Source: Bacillota bacterium (GTDB taxonomy: Bacteria > Bacillota_A > Clostridia > Lachnospirales > Lachnospiraceae). From it: DNA of 64,000 nucleotides. The translations under genes and the position numbers were made by a program. The notes beneath the pieces are model-generated. The model was not told where the DNA came from, ran no database searches, and worked only from the letters and a program-made list of their open reading frames with translations. How positions within the stretch are numbered: position 1 is the stretch's first letter; each line of letters starts with the position of its first letter. Below, one piece after another: positions 49,146-58,201 of this stretch. The stretch spans positions 49,863 to 113,862 of the forward strand of contig JAEYMU010000042.1 of assembly GCA_023407175.1 (NCBI GenBank), read 5' to 3'.

Positions 49146-50651
49146 GTGCAAATGAAACAAGGTTTTATAAAACAAGGGTTAACAGTGAAAAATGCCATAA
49201 GGCTGGTGATGCTTTTTGCCCTGCTTGCGATTTTGTTTCAGCTTTCGGGTAAAGTGGCGTTGGCGGACAGTAAAGAAATATATAAGGATGGGATTTATTG
49301 CTATACAATTATAGATGAGAGTAATAAGGAAGTCCGGCTGGTGGGAGTGGAGCAAAAGGATGCGGTTAAGGAATTCCAAATTCCCGGAACAGCTTTGATT
49401 AACGGCACAGAGTATAAGGTTGCAGCAGTGAATATCAGCTATGAATATTATGAAAATAATACATATGCGAAATTCTATAAAAATGTGGAAAAGCTGACGA
49501 TTTCAGAGGATTTTACAGGAAGTCTTTATAATCTTATCTATGTATTTGGCAAGGTGCGTACTGTCGAATTCAAGGGCACAACTCCGCCGAAGGAGGCTTA
49601 TTTTGAGCTGCTTAATGGCTTCACTCATCCGGATATTTTGTTTGTTGTACCGAAGGGGACTGAGAAAGCTTATTCCAAGGTTATTAAGGAAACAATGCAA
49701 TATTCTTCACTAAGTGACCTGTATGAGCATCCGATTGAGCTGGTACCGGTGATAACCTCAGATGCTGCCGCAAAGGTAGAGGATGGCTGCTTTAATTATG
49801 GTAACTATATTTTTCAGGTGACCTCCTCAGCTAAGAATGGAACCGGTACGGTGCAGCTGATTGGTTTACAGAAAGCGCGTCAGAGTACTTATCTGTCCCT
49901 GCCGGAGAAGGTGACCAATGACGGCTATACCTACAAGCTTACGAGGCTGGGTCTCTTTTCACTGGTTTACAGCGGAGCAATTACCATTGTAGTTCCCGAT
50001 ACGGTAACCGAGATGAATTCATATGTATTTGATAAGTTTGTTGAGGTGTTATTTTTGTCAAAGAACTGCAAGACGCTTCCCAGGGGATTGATAACGAATG
50101 AAAATGGAGAAAGCAATCTGCGCTTTGTCTATGTTCCTGAAGGTGTTACAACGATAGCGGAAGGAGCTTTTAATAATATAGGATCGAATAAGGCCAGCAT
50201 CATTCTTCCAAGCACAATCAAATCACTTGGCAAGAAGTCGCTTTATCTTTTTGATTATGTAACCTTCCTGAATAAGAAGCCCATTAGTAATATAAAGGCG
50301 GCCATTGCAAACGGAACAACAGTAAAGGTTCCTTCGGCCTCCATTAAGACCTATAAAGCGGCACTAAGCAGCAAGGTATCCGTAATAGCCGCCAAGAATG
50401 TGGTGAAATCAAGCAAGCTGACAACAGCGGATCAAAGCATATCATTAAAATTAAAGAAAACCTATACGGAAAAGGCTGCATTAAGCAAGGCCTCCAATGA
50501 AACGGTATTCTGGCTTTCTACGGATACGAATATTATTACGGTGTCGAGTACCGGCAAGATTACGGCCAAGGGCACTGGAACAGCTTATGTGCTTGCCTAT
50601 ACCAGAACCTCCGGGCTGCATAAGGTGATTAAGGTTACTGTAACGAAGTAG
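49146..50651 (+). CDS. Secreted BspA-like leucine-rich protein with Big_2 domain
   Basis: About 501 residues; GTG 49146 lies 8 nt after AAAGGAG (ATG 49152 is possible). An N-terminal signal peptide ends near ALADS. The middle shows BspA-type LRR_5 features, such as LVYSGAITIVVPDTVTEMNS and FVYVPEGVTTIAEGAFNN. The last 75 residues are a bacterial Ig-like Big_2 domain (VSSTGKITAKGTGTAYVLAY). There is no wall-anchor signal, so retention at the surface is unclear. Such proteins usually mediate adhesion. Confidence 0.82.
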   Translation: MQMKQGFIKQGLTVKNAIRLVMLFALLAILFQLSGKVALADSKEIYKDGIYCYTIIDESNKEVRLVGVEQKDAVKEFQIPGTALINGTEYKVAAVNISYEYYENNTYAKFYKNVEKLTISEDFTGSLYNLIYVFGKVRTVEFKGTTPPKEAYFELLNGFTHPDILFVVPKGTEKAYSKVIKETMQYSSLSDLYEHPIELVPVITSDAAAKVEDGCFNYGNYIFQVTSSAKNGTGTVQLIGLQKARQSTYLSLPEKVTNDGYTYKLTRLGLFSLVYSGAITIVVPDTVTEMNSYVFDKFVEVLFLSKNCKTLPRGLITNENGESNLRFVYVPEGVTTIAEGAFNNIGSNKASIILPSTIKSLGKKSLYLFDYVTFLNKKPISNIKAAIANGTTVKVPSASIKTYKAALSSKVSVIAAKNVVKSSKLTTADQSISLKLKKTYTEKAALSKASNETVFWLSTDTNIITVSSTGKITAKGTGTAYVLAYTRTSGLHKVIKVTVTK

Positions 50652-50704
50652 GATCGGTTGTCAGAACAAATATAATAAAGCTTAGAATTAGAGGTATTAA
50701 TCTT

Positions 50705-51271
50705 ATGAAGAGGATTGCTGTTCTGAGTGATATTCATGGGAATGTAGAGGCCCTTAGACAAATCGAACAAAAATTACTTGCCACAGATGCGGTTATTTTT
50801 CTGGGAGATCTTTTTACGGGCGGAGATTTTCCTAAGGAATGTTTTGAGCTGTTAAAAAGAATGAATGTGGAGGTTTGGATTAAAGGAAATACAGATGAAT
50901 GGGTTGATATGAATTTTGCTTTGAGTAAGCTTAATGATTTGTGTCTTGAGGAGGCTGAAAAAGCCAGGTCTTTACTCGATAAAAAAGTAATTGATGATAT
51001 ATTCGGTATGGACACAGTGAAAACAGTTATTATCGAAAATTTAAAATTTTTTTGCATACATGATTTTGAAATAGAAAATTCAAGCAATTTTTTTATTTTA
51101 AGCAACAAAATAAAGGATATCAATGCAGATATAATATTATGCGGACATATACATATGCAAATATTACTGCAAACGGAGTATGGCCTTTTGTTAAATCCGG
51201 GCAGCGCTTATGACGGGCATTATTCAATAATTGAAATAAACGAGTCTTCTTATTCAATTCATTTGTATTGA
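50705..51271 (+). CDS. YfcE/MJ0936-type metallophosphoesterase
   Basis: 188 residues. The calcineurin-like motifs are complete: LSDIHGN, FLGDLFTGG, IKGNTDEW, CIHDFE, CGHIHMQ and LNPGSAYDG. Enzymes of this small family are metal-dependent phosphodiesterases or phosphatases. The gene is visibly more AT-rich than its neighbours (for example around 51040-51110), which hints at separate acquisition. No close partner gene is evident. Confidence 0.87.
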   Translation: MKRIAVLSDIHGNVEALRQIEQKLLATDAVIFLGDLFTGGDFPKECFELLKRMNVEVWIKGNTDEWVDMNFALSKLNDLCLEEAEKARSLLDKKVIDDIFGMDTVKTVIIENLKFFCIHDFEIENSSNFFILSNKIKDINADIILCGHIHMQILLQTEYGLLLNPGSAYDGHYSIIEINESSYSIHLY

Positions 51272-51378
51272 TAACCGCGATAGAAATCATGATGATAATG
51301 AAAGATTATTGATGAAGCTTCTATCAAGAAGTATGCCTATATAAGCATATAAGGAATCCGAAAGATAATCTGCTTACA

Positions 51379-51413
51379 AGAAGACCGATGCCTGTAATGC
51401 GGTCTTCTTTTCC
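51379..51413 (+). terminator. Terminator upstream of rsmE
   Basis: AAGAAGACCG pairs with CGGTCTTCTT around a 12-nt loop, followed by TTCCTTT. It ends the accessory block. Confidence 0.75.
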
Positions 51414-51457
51414 TTTGCGGTAAAATTAATATCAGAGACAATTTACAAAACAAATGT

Positions 51458-51486
51458 TTGCCTTGCTGACCAGAATATGGTATGAT
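51458..51486 (+). promoter_or_regulatory. Promoter of the rsmE operon
   Basis: TTGCCT at 51458-51463, a 17-nt spacer and TATGAT at 51481-51486. Confidence 0.5.
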
Positions 51487-51573
51487 ATAAGGGATGATAA
51501 TACTCTGCGTAACAGAGCAGTATTGGAAGAAAAGCGTAATTTTAAATCCAGAGATAGTGCCAAGGAGACAGCT

Positions 51574-52314
51574 ATGCATCGTTTTTATACAGAACCGGAC
51601 AGGATAAGTACGGATAAGGCCACCATTACGGGCTCTGATGTGAACCATATTAAGAATGTACTGCGTATGCAGCCGGGTGAGGAAATTATAATTTGTAATG
51701 GACAAGGAAAAGATTGCTATTGTATAATTAGTAGGGTGTCGGAGGCTGAAATCACCGCTGATATTAAGCAAATTAAGAGCTCAGAGTCTGAGCTTAGGAC
51801 AAGAATTACTCTGTTTCAGGGACTTCCAAAGAAGGACAAGATGGAGCTGATCATACAGAAGGCAGTTGAGCTTGGGGTTTACGAAATTGTTCCAGTTATG
51901 ACAAAGCGTGTGATTGTAAAGCTGGAGGATAAGAAGAAGGAAGAAAAGAAGCTGGAGCGCTGGCAGGCCATTGCTGAAGGGGCAGCGAAACAGTCTGGTC
52001 GCGGAATGATACCGCGCATACTTCCGGTACTTAGCTTCCGGGAAGCCGTTAACAAAGCGGCGGCGCTGGAGCTTTCCATAATACCCTATGAAAATGCAAG
52101 AGGAATGCAGTTTACAAAGGAGTTGATGGGAAGTCTGGGGAAATATAATTCGATTGGGGTTTTTATAGGGCCGGAAGGAGGCTTTGAGGAAGCAGAGATT
52201 GAACTGGCGAAGGAACACCGGATCGTTCCGATAACACTTGGCAGCAGGATACTTCGGACAGAGACAGCTGGACTTGTGACCTTGTCCATGATGCTGCTTG
52301 CGCTGGAGGAATAA
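51574..52314 (+). CDS. rsmE: 16S rRNA (uracil-1498-N3)-methyltransferase RsmE
   Basis: 246 residues from ATG 51574 with AAGGAG 6 nt upstream; the frame is open to 51454 but covers the promoter. The N-terminal PUA-like part (MHRFYTEPDRI, VNHIKNVLRMQPGEEII) precedes the SPOUT methyltransferase knot (IGPEGGFEEAEIELA; LGSRILRTETAGL). It methylates U1498 of 16S rRNA. In many Firmicutes this gene directly follows prmA; here 7.5 kb intervene. Confidence 0.95.
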   Translation: MHRFYTEPDRISTDKATITGSDVNHIKNVLRMQPGEEIIICNGQGKDCYCIISRVSEAEITADIKQIKSSESELRTRITLFQGLPKKDKMELIIQKAVELGVYEIVPVMTKRVIVKLEDKKKEEKKLERWQAIAEGAAKQSGRGMIPRILPVLSFREAVNKAAALELSIIPYENARGMQFTKELMGSLGKYNSIGVFIGPEGGFEEAEIELAKEHRIVPITLGSRILRTETAGLVTLSMMLLALEE

Positions 52315-52362
52315 AGGCCTATAAGGTTATGCCGGATTATCAGGTTTTTGGAGGTAACTATT

Positions 52363-53166
52363 ATGGAAATACAATTATGGAGAGAAATACTTGATCCATA
52401 TGCCTTGGCTGTAGACGAGCTGATTATAAAATTTAATCATATGATAGATGAGTATAAGCATGTCGGTGCATATTCACCGATAGAACAGGTTACAGGAAGA
52501 GTAAAAACTATTTCAAGTATTTTAGAGAAGGCTCAGAAAAAGGATATTGATTTAAGATATTTTGAAGAAAAAGTAGATGATATAGCAGGAATCCGAATTA
52601 TCTGCCAGTTTGTTGAGGATATTTACAAGGTGGTGGATATTATCAAGAGCCGGTCCGATATGCTGGTCATTCATGAAAAGGATTATATTGAGAATGCTAA
52701 GAAGAGCGGTTATCGTTCCTATCATTTAATTGTCAAATATGCAGTGGAAACATTAAAGGGAACCAAGGAGCTTCAGGTGGAAATACAGATCAGGACACTG
52801 GCTATGAATTTCTGGTCGACCATAGAGCACTCCCTTCAATATAAGTATAAGCAGAATATGCCGGAGAATATCAGGGAGCGGTTATCCTCTGCCGCCGAGG
52901 CAATTCTTATTCTCGACAGGGAAATGTCCGTGGTGCGGGATGAGATTATGGATGCCCAGAATTCCTTTACAATTAAGGCAAATATCGTGGCAGATATACT
53001 GAATAACATACAAAACCTGTATAAGGTTGCCAATAAGCAGGAGGTCATCGGAATTCAGGATGATTTCTTTCGAATTTATCAGCACGGGGACCAGAACGAG
53101 CTGGCAGAGTTCAGCAGGAAGCTTGATATGATATCTGCAAGGTATCGGGCACAGAGCCTGCGATAA
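52363..53166 (+). CDS. Small alarmone synthetase (RelP/RelQ type)
   Basis: 267 residues from ATG 52363 behind GGAGGT. Only the (p)ppGpp synthetase domain is present: VKTISSILEKAQKKD, DIAGIRIICQFVEDIY, GYRSYHLIVKY, VEIQIRTLAMNFWSTIEH. No hydrolase or TGS domain is seen. It would make ppGpp from ATP and GDP or GTP in response to stress. Cotranscription with rsmE (48 nt upstream) is likely. I cannot decide between the RelP and RelQ subclasses. Confidence 0.9.
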   Translation: MEIQLWREILDPYALAVDELIIKFNHMIDEYKHVGAYSPIEQVTGRVKTISSILEKAQKKDIDLRYFEEKVDDIAGIRIICQFVEDIYKVVDIIKSRSDMLVIHEKDYIENAKKSGYRSYHLIVKYAVETLKGTKELQVEIQIRTLAMNFWSTIEHSLQYKYKQNMPENIRERLSSAAEAILILDREMSVVRDEIMDAQNSFTIKANIVADILNNIQNLYKVANKQEVIGIQDDFFRIYQHGDQNELAEFSRKLDMISARYRAQSLR

Positions 53167-53239
53167 AAACGGTATAAGCAGAGCCGATAAAACCTTGAAC
53201 AAAGGCCTCGCTTATATATAACATTGATGGAGTGAGAAA

Positions 53240-54706
53240 ATGAATTTACCGTTAGTTTTTGAGGACAGAATGAAGAAGCTTTTAGGGGAGGAATACGAAG
53301 AGTATTTGAACTGCTACTCAAAGCCTCATTACGGAGGCTTGAGGGTAAATACTCAAAAGACAACCCCGGAGGCATTCGAGCAGCTCTGTCCCTTTTCTAT
53401 TCAGAGAATCCCCTGGGTAAGAAATGGTTATTATTATGATACCTCCGAACAGCCTGCAAAGCACCCCTATTATTATGCCGGCTTATACTATATACAGGAG
53501 CCCAGTGCCATGACTCCGGCAAGCCTGCTGCCGATTGACAGGGGAGATAAGGTACTTGATATCTGTGCGGCACCAGGCGGAAAGAGTACGGAGCTTGGAG
53601 CCAGGTTATGCGGGGAGGGAGTTTTGGTTTCCAATGATATCAGCAATTCCAGGGCTAAGGCACTTTTGAAAAACCTTGAGCTTTTTGGAATCCGCAACGC
53701 TCTGGTGCTGTCCGAGGCACCGAATAAATTGGTTCAGTATTTCCCGGAGTATTTTGATAAAATTTTAATCGATGCCCCTTGCTCAGGGGAAGGAATGTTT
53801 CGTAAAAGTCCTGTCATTATAAAGAATTGGGAGCAGTATGGCGTGGAATATTATAATAAGCTTCAGAAGGAAATTATCCTGCTGGCGGCGAAGATGCTAA
53901 AGCCGGGGGGATATATGCTGTACTCCACCTGTACCTTTTCGCCGGAGGAAAATGAGGGGACGATTTCCTATCTGCTGGAGCAATACCCTGAATTTCAAGT
54001 GGTGGGGGCTATTCCCACGGAGCAAATACGCAGGGAAGCCGGACTGTCCTATGAGGGTTTTGACTTTGGAAAGCCGGAATGGGTGAACGGCAAGGAGGAG
54101 CTAAAAAACTGTCTCCGCCTCTGGCCTCACAAAATCAATGGAGAGGGACATTTTATTGCCCTGCTGCATAAATCCCTGCTGGGAAATGAGGAGGGAGAAA
54201 AAGGTTTCTTTGACAAAAGCTCAACCCACTACACAAGTAGTAAAGGTGGAGGGAGGACGGTAAGCGGTGGTTCTACAGCGAGAGAAAAGAATCTTCCGTC
54301 AGAGGAAGCAATGGATTTTATCAAAAATCTCAACTTTCCCATTAAGCGGGAGCTTCTGGAGGTACGGGAGGATAGATTGTATCTGTTGCCGGAGGGGCTT
54401 CCTGACTTAAAGGGACTTCGGATATTAAGACAGGGTCTTCTCCTCGGTGAAATCAAGAAGCAGCGCTTTGAACCCTCCCAGGCACTTGCGATGGCATTGA
54501 AACCCGCTGAGTATAATAAAATTCTCCGGTTAAAAACAGGGGATTCGAATGTAATCCGCTATCTGAAATGTGAGGCGATTGAACCGGAGGGAAGCTTTCA
54601 GGATGGCTGGTATCTGGTTTGTGTAGAGGATTTTCCGCTTGGTTGGCTCAAGATAGCGGGGAATCATTATAAAAATAAGTATCTGCCGGGCTGGCGATGG
54701 GTATAG
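53240..54706 (+). CDS. RsmF/NOP2-type RNA cytosine-C5 methyltransferase
   Basis: 488 residues. The SAM domain shows ICAAPGGKSTELGARL, the Cys-containing DAPCSGEGMFRK and YSTCTFSPEEN, the two-Cys signature of m5C methyltransferases (Sun/NOP2 family). A Ser/Gly-rich linker (about residues 320-355) leads to a C-terminal RsmF-like PUA-type domain ending GNHYKNKYLPGWR. The likely target is 16S rRNA. It is the third gene of the rsmE operon. Confidence 0.92.
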   Translation: MNLPLVFEDRMKKLLGEEYEEYLNCYSKPHYGGLRVNTQKTTPEAFEQLCPFSIQRIPWVRNGYYYDTSEQPAKHPYYYAGLYYIQEPSAMTPASLLPIDRGDKVLDICAAPGGKSTELGARLCGEGVLVSNDISNSRAKALLKNLELFGIRNALVLSEAPNKLVQYFPEYFDKILIDAPCSGEGMFRKSPVIIKNWEQYGVEYYNKLQKEIILLAAKMLKPGGYMLYSTCTFSPEENEGTISYLLEQYPEFQVVGAIPTEQIRREAGLSYEGFDFGKPEWVNGKEELKNCLRLWPHKINGEGHFIALLHKSLLGNEEGEKGFFDKSSTHYTSSKGGGRTVSGGSTAREKNLPSEEAMDFIKNLNFPIKRELLEVREDRLYLLPEGLPDLKGLRILRQGLLLGEIKKQRFEPSQALAMALKPAEYNKILRLKTGDSNVIRYLKCEAIEPEGSFQDGWYLVCVEDFPLGWLKIAGNHYKNKYLPGWRWV

Positions 54707-54724
54707 ATTGCTTGAGACTAAAAC

Positions 54725-54874
54725 AGGTAATTGCGAAACACTATAATCCACTAAATTTTCCGAACAACAGATACAAATTTCTCCACTCCAACGCTCCTTC
54801 CGCTTAACTTCTGCTCCGAAATTTGTATCTGTTGTCCGAAAAATTATTGACTTTTGTGAGTTTCGCAATTACCT
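54725..54874. repeat. 150-bp element with long terminal inverted repeats (MITE-like or large stem-loop)
   Basis: The ends AGGTAATTGCGAAAC / GTTTCGCAATTACCT are perfectly complementary, and complementarity resumes inward (TTTTCCG, ACAACAGATACAAATTT) to give arms of about 57 nt around a pyrimidine-rich 36-nt centre. No transposase is encoded. The size and TIR structure suit a non-autonomous mobile element; a bidirectional terminator is the alternative. I see no second copy in this window. Confidence 0.5.
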
Positions 54875-54910
54875 AATTACCTATTGAGATGAAAGGATAT
54901 GGAGGTCAGG

Positions 54911-55633
54911 ATGGCGAAGCAGCTTCGTTTGGATAAATATCTGGCAGACATGGGGATAGGGACCCGGAGTGAGCTGAAGTTATGGATCAGAAAGGGCCGG
55001 GTTACGGTAAACGGTTTGGTATGCAAGAGGCCGGAACAGAAGGTAGTTGCCGGCGAGGATGTGGTCTGCTTTGACGACACCTGTTTGGAATATACAAAAT
55101 ATGTTTATTATATGCTCCATAAACCGGCGGGAGTGGTATCCGCTACCACGGACAATCTGAACAAAACCGTATTGGAGCTGATAAAGGACCATAATATCAA
55201 GGATTTATTTCCGGTGGGAAGACTGGATAAGGATACGGAGGGCTTACTGCTCATTACGAATGACGGCGAGTTGGCCCATCGGCTTTTGTCTCCCAGAAAG
55301 CATGTTGATAAGGTTTATTATGCAAGGGTAAGAGGAGCGGTAACCGAGAAGGAGGAAAATATATTTACGGCCGGCGTTGATATCGGGGAAGAAAGCCTGA
55401 CTTTGCCGGCAAAGCTTAAGATACTGAACTCCGAGGATATCTCCGAGGTGGAGCTTACAATCCAGGAGGGCAAATTCCACCAGGTAAAAAGAATGTTCGA
55501 AGCAGTTGGAAAAGAGGTTATTTATTTAAAACGTCTTTCCATGGGAACACTGATTCTGGATGAGAGGCTCGCTCCCGGGGAATACCGGGAATTGACAGAG
55601 AAAGAGCTGGAAGCATTAAAACAATTATATTGA
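54911..55633 (+). CDS. RsuA-family 16S/23S rRNA pseudouridine synthase
   Basis: 240 residues from ATG 54911 (GGAGG 5 nt upstream; in-frame ATG 54899 overlaps it). An N-terminal S4 domain (RLDKYLADMGIGTRSELKLW) precedes the synthase core with the catalytic Asp in GRLDKDTEGLLL and the RsuA-type tail FHQVKRMFEAVGKEV. It isomerises a specific uridine in rRNA. Which position is modified cannot be told within the RsuA/RluB/E/F group. Confidence 0.92.
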   Translation: MAKQLRLDKYLADMGIGTRSELKLWIRKGRVTVNGLVCKRPEQKVVAGEDVVCFDDTCLEYTKYVYYMLHKPAGVVSATTDNLNKTVLELIKDHNIKDLFPVGRLDKDTEGLLLITNDGELAHRLLSPRKHVDKVYYARVRGAVTEKEENIFTAGVDIGEESLTLPAKLKILNSEDISEVELTIQEGKFHQVKRMFEAVGKEVIYLKRLSMGTLILDERLAPGEYRELTEKELEALKQLY

Positions 55634-55647
55634 AGCAGAGGTTAATC

Positions 55648-56310
55648 ATGTTAAAGGATATTGATGCGGTAATATTTGATTTGGACGGGACCCTGGTGGA
55701 TTCTATGTGGATGTGGGAGAGTATCGACCGGGAGTACCTGGCACGCTTTGGAATAGAGCTGCCGGAGGATCTGCAAAAAAAGATTGAAGGAATGAGCTTC
55801 TCGGAAACGGCGGCTTACTTTAAGGAGCGCTTTGAATTGCCGGATAGTCTGGATAAAATAAAAATTGACTGGAATAGGATGGCCTGGGATAAATACTTGA
55901 ATCAGGTTCCGCTTAAGGAGGGCGTGCTCCCTTTTCTTTCGTATCTTCGCGGGAAGGGAATCCCTGCCGGAATCGCCACCAGCAATTCCAAGGAGCTGGT
56001 CAGCCTGATTATCGAAAAGCATCAGCTGGGTGGATATTTTTCCTCCATCCGAACCTCCTGTGAGGTACCCATGGGTAAACCATCTCCGGACATCTATCTA
56101 TTGGTTGCAAAGGACCTGGGGGCCGAGCCGTCAAGGTGTCTGGTGTTCGAGGATATTTTGGTTGGCATAATGGCAGGAAAGAATGCGAATATGAAGGTAT
56201 GTGCCGTATATGATAAGTATTCGGAAGAAGAACAGGCAGAGAAGATAAAATGGGCGAACTATTTTATAAATTCCATGGCGGAGGTTGTTAATCAGTGCGC
56301 CAAAGCATAG
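55648..56310 (+). CDS. HAD-superfamily phosphatase (beta-PGM-like)
   Basis: 220 residues from ATG 55648 (AGAGG upstream; an in-frame TTG at 55630 overlaps the previous gene). Motif I is FDLDGTLVDS, motif II IATSNSKEL, and motif IV FEDILVGIMAGKNAN, with a helical cap in between. It could be a sugar-phosphate phosphatase or phosphoglucomutase. The substrate is open; its position among RNA-modifying genes gives no strong hint. Confidence 0.88.
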   Translation: MLKDIDAVIFDLDGTLVDSMWMWESIDREYLARFGIELPEDLQKKIEGMSFSETAAYFKERFELPDSLDKIKIDWNRMAWDKYLNQVPLKEGVLPFLSYLRGKGIPAGIATSNSKELVSLIIEKHQLGGYFSSIRTSCEVPMGKPSPDIYLLVAKDLGAEPSRCLVFEDILVGIMAGKNANMKVCAVYDKYSEEEQAEKIKWANYFINSMAEVVNQCAKA

Positions 56311-56340
56311 TCACAGGCTGATGGTAGAATGGAGAATTCT

Positions 56341-57378
56341 ATGAAGCAATTTTATGTACAGCAAAATGAGGCGGGACAGCGGCTGGATAAGCTGCTCTCT
56401 AAGCTTTTAAATAAAGCGCCAAAGAGCTTTATCTATAAGATGCTGCGAAAAAAGAATATTACCTTGAACGGCAAGAAGGCAGATGGTTCCGAAAAGCTTG
56501 CCGTCCAGGATGAAATCAAACTCTTTTTATCCGAGGAGACACTGGAGCTGTTTCGTGAGGCAGAGGATACGACAATAGTAGAAGAACAGCTTGGCGTGAT
56601 TTATGAGGACGAGCATATTCTGATTGTGAATAAACCCCTGGGAGTTTTGTCACAAAAGGCAAAAAAGGATGACATCTCTATGGTGGAGTACATTATTTCT
56701 TATCTACTCTCCACAGGGCAGATAACCAGGGAGCAGCTGGTGAGCTTTAAACCGGCTGTCTGTAACCGTCTGGATCGCAATACAGGGGGGGTTCTCATTG
56801 CGGGGAAGTCCCTTTTGGGCTTGCAGGAGATGGCAAATCTGTTAAAGAGCAGAGCCCTTGGCAAATATTATCTTTGTATTGTCAAAGGCTGGGTTGCGGA
56901 AAAAAAGCGGATTGAAGGCTACTTAAGCAAGGACGAAGATAGCAATAAGGTTAGAATTTATACCCGGCCGGAGGAAAATACGGAATATATCTGTACGGAA
57001 TATGAACCTCTGGTGAATTCAAAGAATGCCGGAAGAACTCCTGGAACAATCCCAAAGGAAAGAGCGGAGACCGGAGAAGATGATCCGGCGGGAAGCTTTA
57101 CACTTCTTCAGGTGAAGCTGGTCACCGGACGTTCTCATCAGATCAGGGCCCACCTTGCCAGTATCGGCCATCCGATCATCGGTGATTTTAAATATGGAAG
57201 CCAGAAGACAAATCATTATTTTAGATCAAAATACGGACTAACCAGCCAATTACTTCATTCCTACCGGATGGTATTCCCGAAGATAGAGGGAGAATTGGCG
57301 TATCTGTCAGACAAAGAATTCAAAGCGGCCCTTCCGGAGCAATTTGAGAAAATCAAAAGGGAGCTGTTCAAAGGGTAG
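56341..57378 (+). CDS. RluA-family pseudouridine synthase (RluC/RluD-like)
   Basis: 345 residues from ATG 56341 behind GGAG (in-frame ATG 56329 overlaps it). An N-terminal S4 domain (LDKLLSKLLNKAPKSFIYKM), then the core with catalytic Asp in CNRLDRNTGGVLIAGK and the RNA-binding tail VTGRSHQIRAHLASIGHPI. It modifies uridines in 23S rRNA. A loop around residues 220-240 is longer than usual. Confidence 0.92.
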   Translation: MKQFYVQQNEAGQRLDKLLSKLLNKAPKSFIYKMLRKKNITLNGKKADGSEKLAVQDEIKLFLSEETLELFREAEDTTIVEEQLGVIYEDEHILIVNKPLGVLSQKAKKDDISMVEYIISYLLSTGQITREQLVSFKPAVCNRLDRNTGGVLIAGKSLLGLQEMANLLKSRALGKYYLCIVKGWVAEKKRIEGYLSKDEDSNKVRIYTRPEENTEYICTEYEPLVNSKNAGRTPGTIPKERAETGEDDPAGSFTLLQVKLVTGRSHQIRAHLASIGHPIIGDFKYGSQKTNHYFRSKYGLTSQLLHSYRMVFPKIEGELAYLSDKEFKAALPEQFEKIKRELFKG

Positions 57379-57441
57379 GCAACTTTGATACAAGCAAAAC
57401 AGATATTATATCAGCGCCGAACGAAGTGAGTGCGCATCCAA

Positions 57442-57501
57442 AAGCGAACACAGTTCGCTTGGCACGAAGTGCCATATCATAATTGCAAGCAATTATGATA
57501 T
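57442..57501 (+). repeat. Cluster of three adjacent perfect hairpins
   Basis: AAGCGAAC/GTTCGCTT (57442-57460), GGCAC/GTGCC (57461-57473) and ATATCATAATTG/CAATTATGATAT (57474-57501) abut without spacing. They lie 22 nt before the recU start and could form a multi-hairpin leader or belong to an intergenic repeat family. Confidence 0.55.
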
Positions 57502-57523
57502 ATTATGAATAGGAGGTGTCGGT

Positions 57524-58063
57524 ATGCCGTCATGGAATTCCAGAGGCTTAAGAGGCTCGATGCTGGAGGAGCTTGTTAATCTTACGAACAGTAAATACCG
57601 TGAGAAGGGGCTGGCATTGATACAGAAGGTACCAACACCAATCACTCCGATTAATATTGATAAGGAGAACCGGCATATAACTTTGGCTTATTTTGAACAG
57701 AAAAGTACCGTTGACTATATCGGAGCCGTACAGGGGATCCCAGTCTGCTTTGATGCAAAGGAATGTGCTGTTGACACCTTTAGTATCAATAACATACATG
57801 AGCATCAGGTCGCCTTTATGAAGGAATTTGAAGAACAAAACGGAATCGCTTTTCTTTTAATTTATTATAAAAAGCATGAGCTGTATTATTATCTGACCTT
57901 TGAACAGCTCTATGAATTCTGGCTGCGAGCAGAAAATGGTGGCAGAAAGAGTTTCCGACTTGAAGAGCTGGATGACTCCTGGCAGATTCCGATGCTTGGA
58001 GGGGGCTGCATTCATTATCTGGATATGATCAAAAAGGATTTGGAACGCAGAGATTACATATAG
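57524..58063 (+). CDS. recU: Holliday junction resolvase RecU
   Basis: 179 residues behind AGGAGG. The family features are GLRGSMLEELVNLTN, a basic stalk region, VDYIGAVQGIPVCFDAKE and INNIHEHQVAFMKEFEEQNG, followed by the aromatic C-terminal part. D64, D77 and K79 are candidate metal and catalytic residues; D77 stands where B. subtilis RecU has Glu, a conservative change. RecU cuts Holliday junctions in recombination and chromosome segregation. Neighbouring genes are RNA-modification genes, whereas in many Firmicutes recU lies beside a penicillin-binding protein gene. Confidence 0.88.
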   Translation: MPSWNSRGLRGSMLEELVNLTNSKYREKGLALIQKVPTPITPINIDKENRHITLAYFEQKSTVDYIGAVQGIPVCFDAKECAVDTFSINNIHEHQVAFMKEFEEQNGIAFLLIYYKKHELYYYLTFEQLYEFWLRAENGGRKSFRLEELDDSWQIPMLGGGCIHYLDMIKKDLERRDYI

Positions 58064-58145
58064 GTAAAAAGTCTATACTTGGATGGCTTGAGATGCCCTA
58101 AAGCGGCATCATGGAGGTAGTGGATTATTGAAAGGCATATTTCAT

Positions 58146-58173
58146 AAAGTGAAATGTCATGACATTTCACTTT
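58146..58173. repeat. Perfect 28-bp palindrome
   Basis: AAAGTGAAATGTCA is followed directly by its complement. It sits 28 nt before the next start codon, and a smaller hairpin (GATGCC/GGCATC, about 58092-58110) precedes it. An operator for a dimeric repressor is the simplest reading; a T-less terminator is the alternative. Confidence 0.6.
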
Positions 58174-58201
58174 GCGTTGAAGAAAGACATGGTGAATTAC
58201 T

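Noticed and set aside
57379..57523. CRISPR-like repeats before recU
   Set aside because: The three hairpins differ in sequence and have no spacers between identical repeats.
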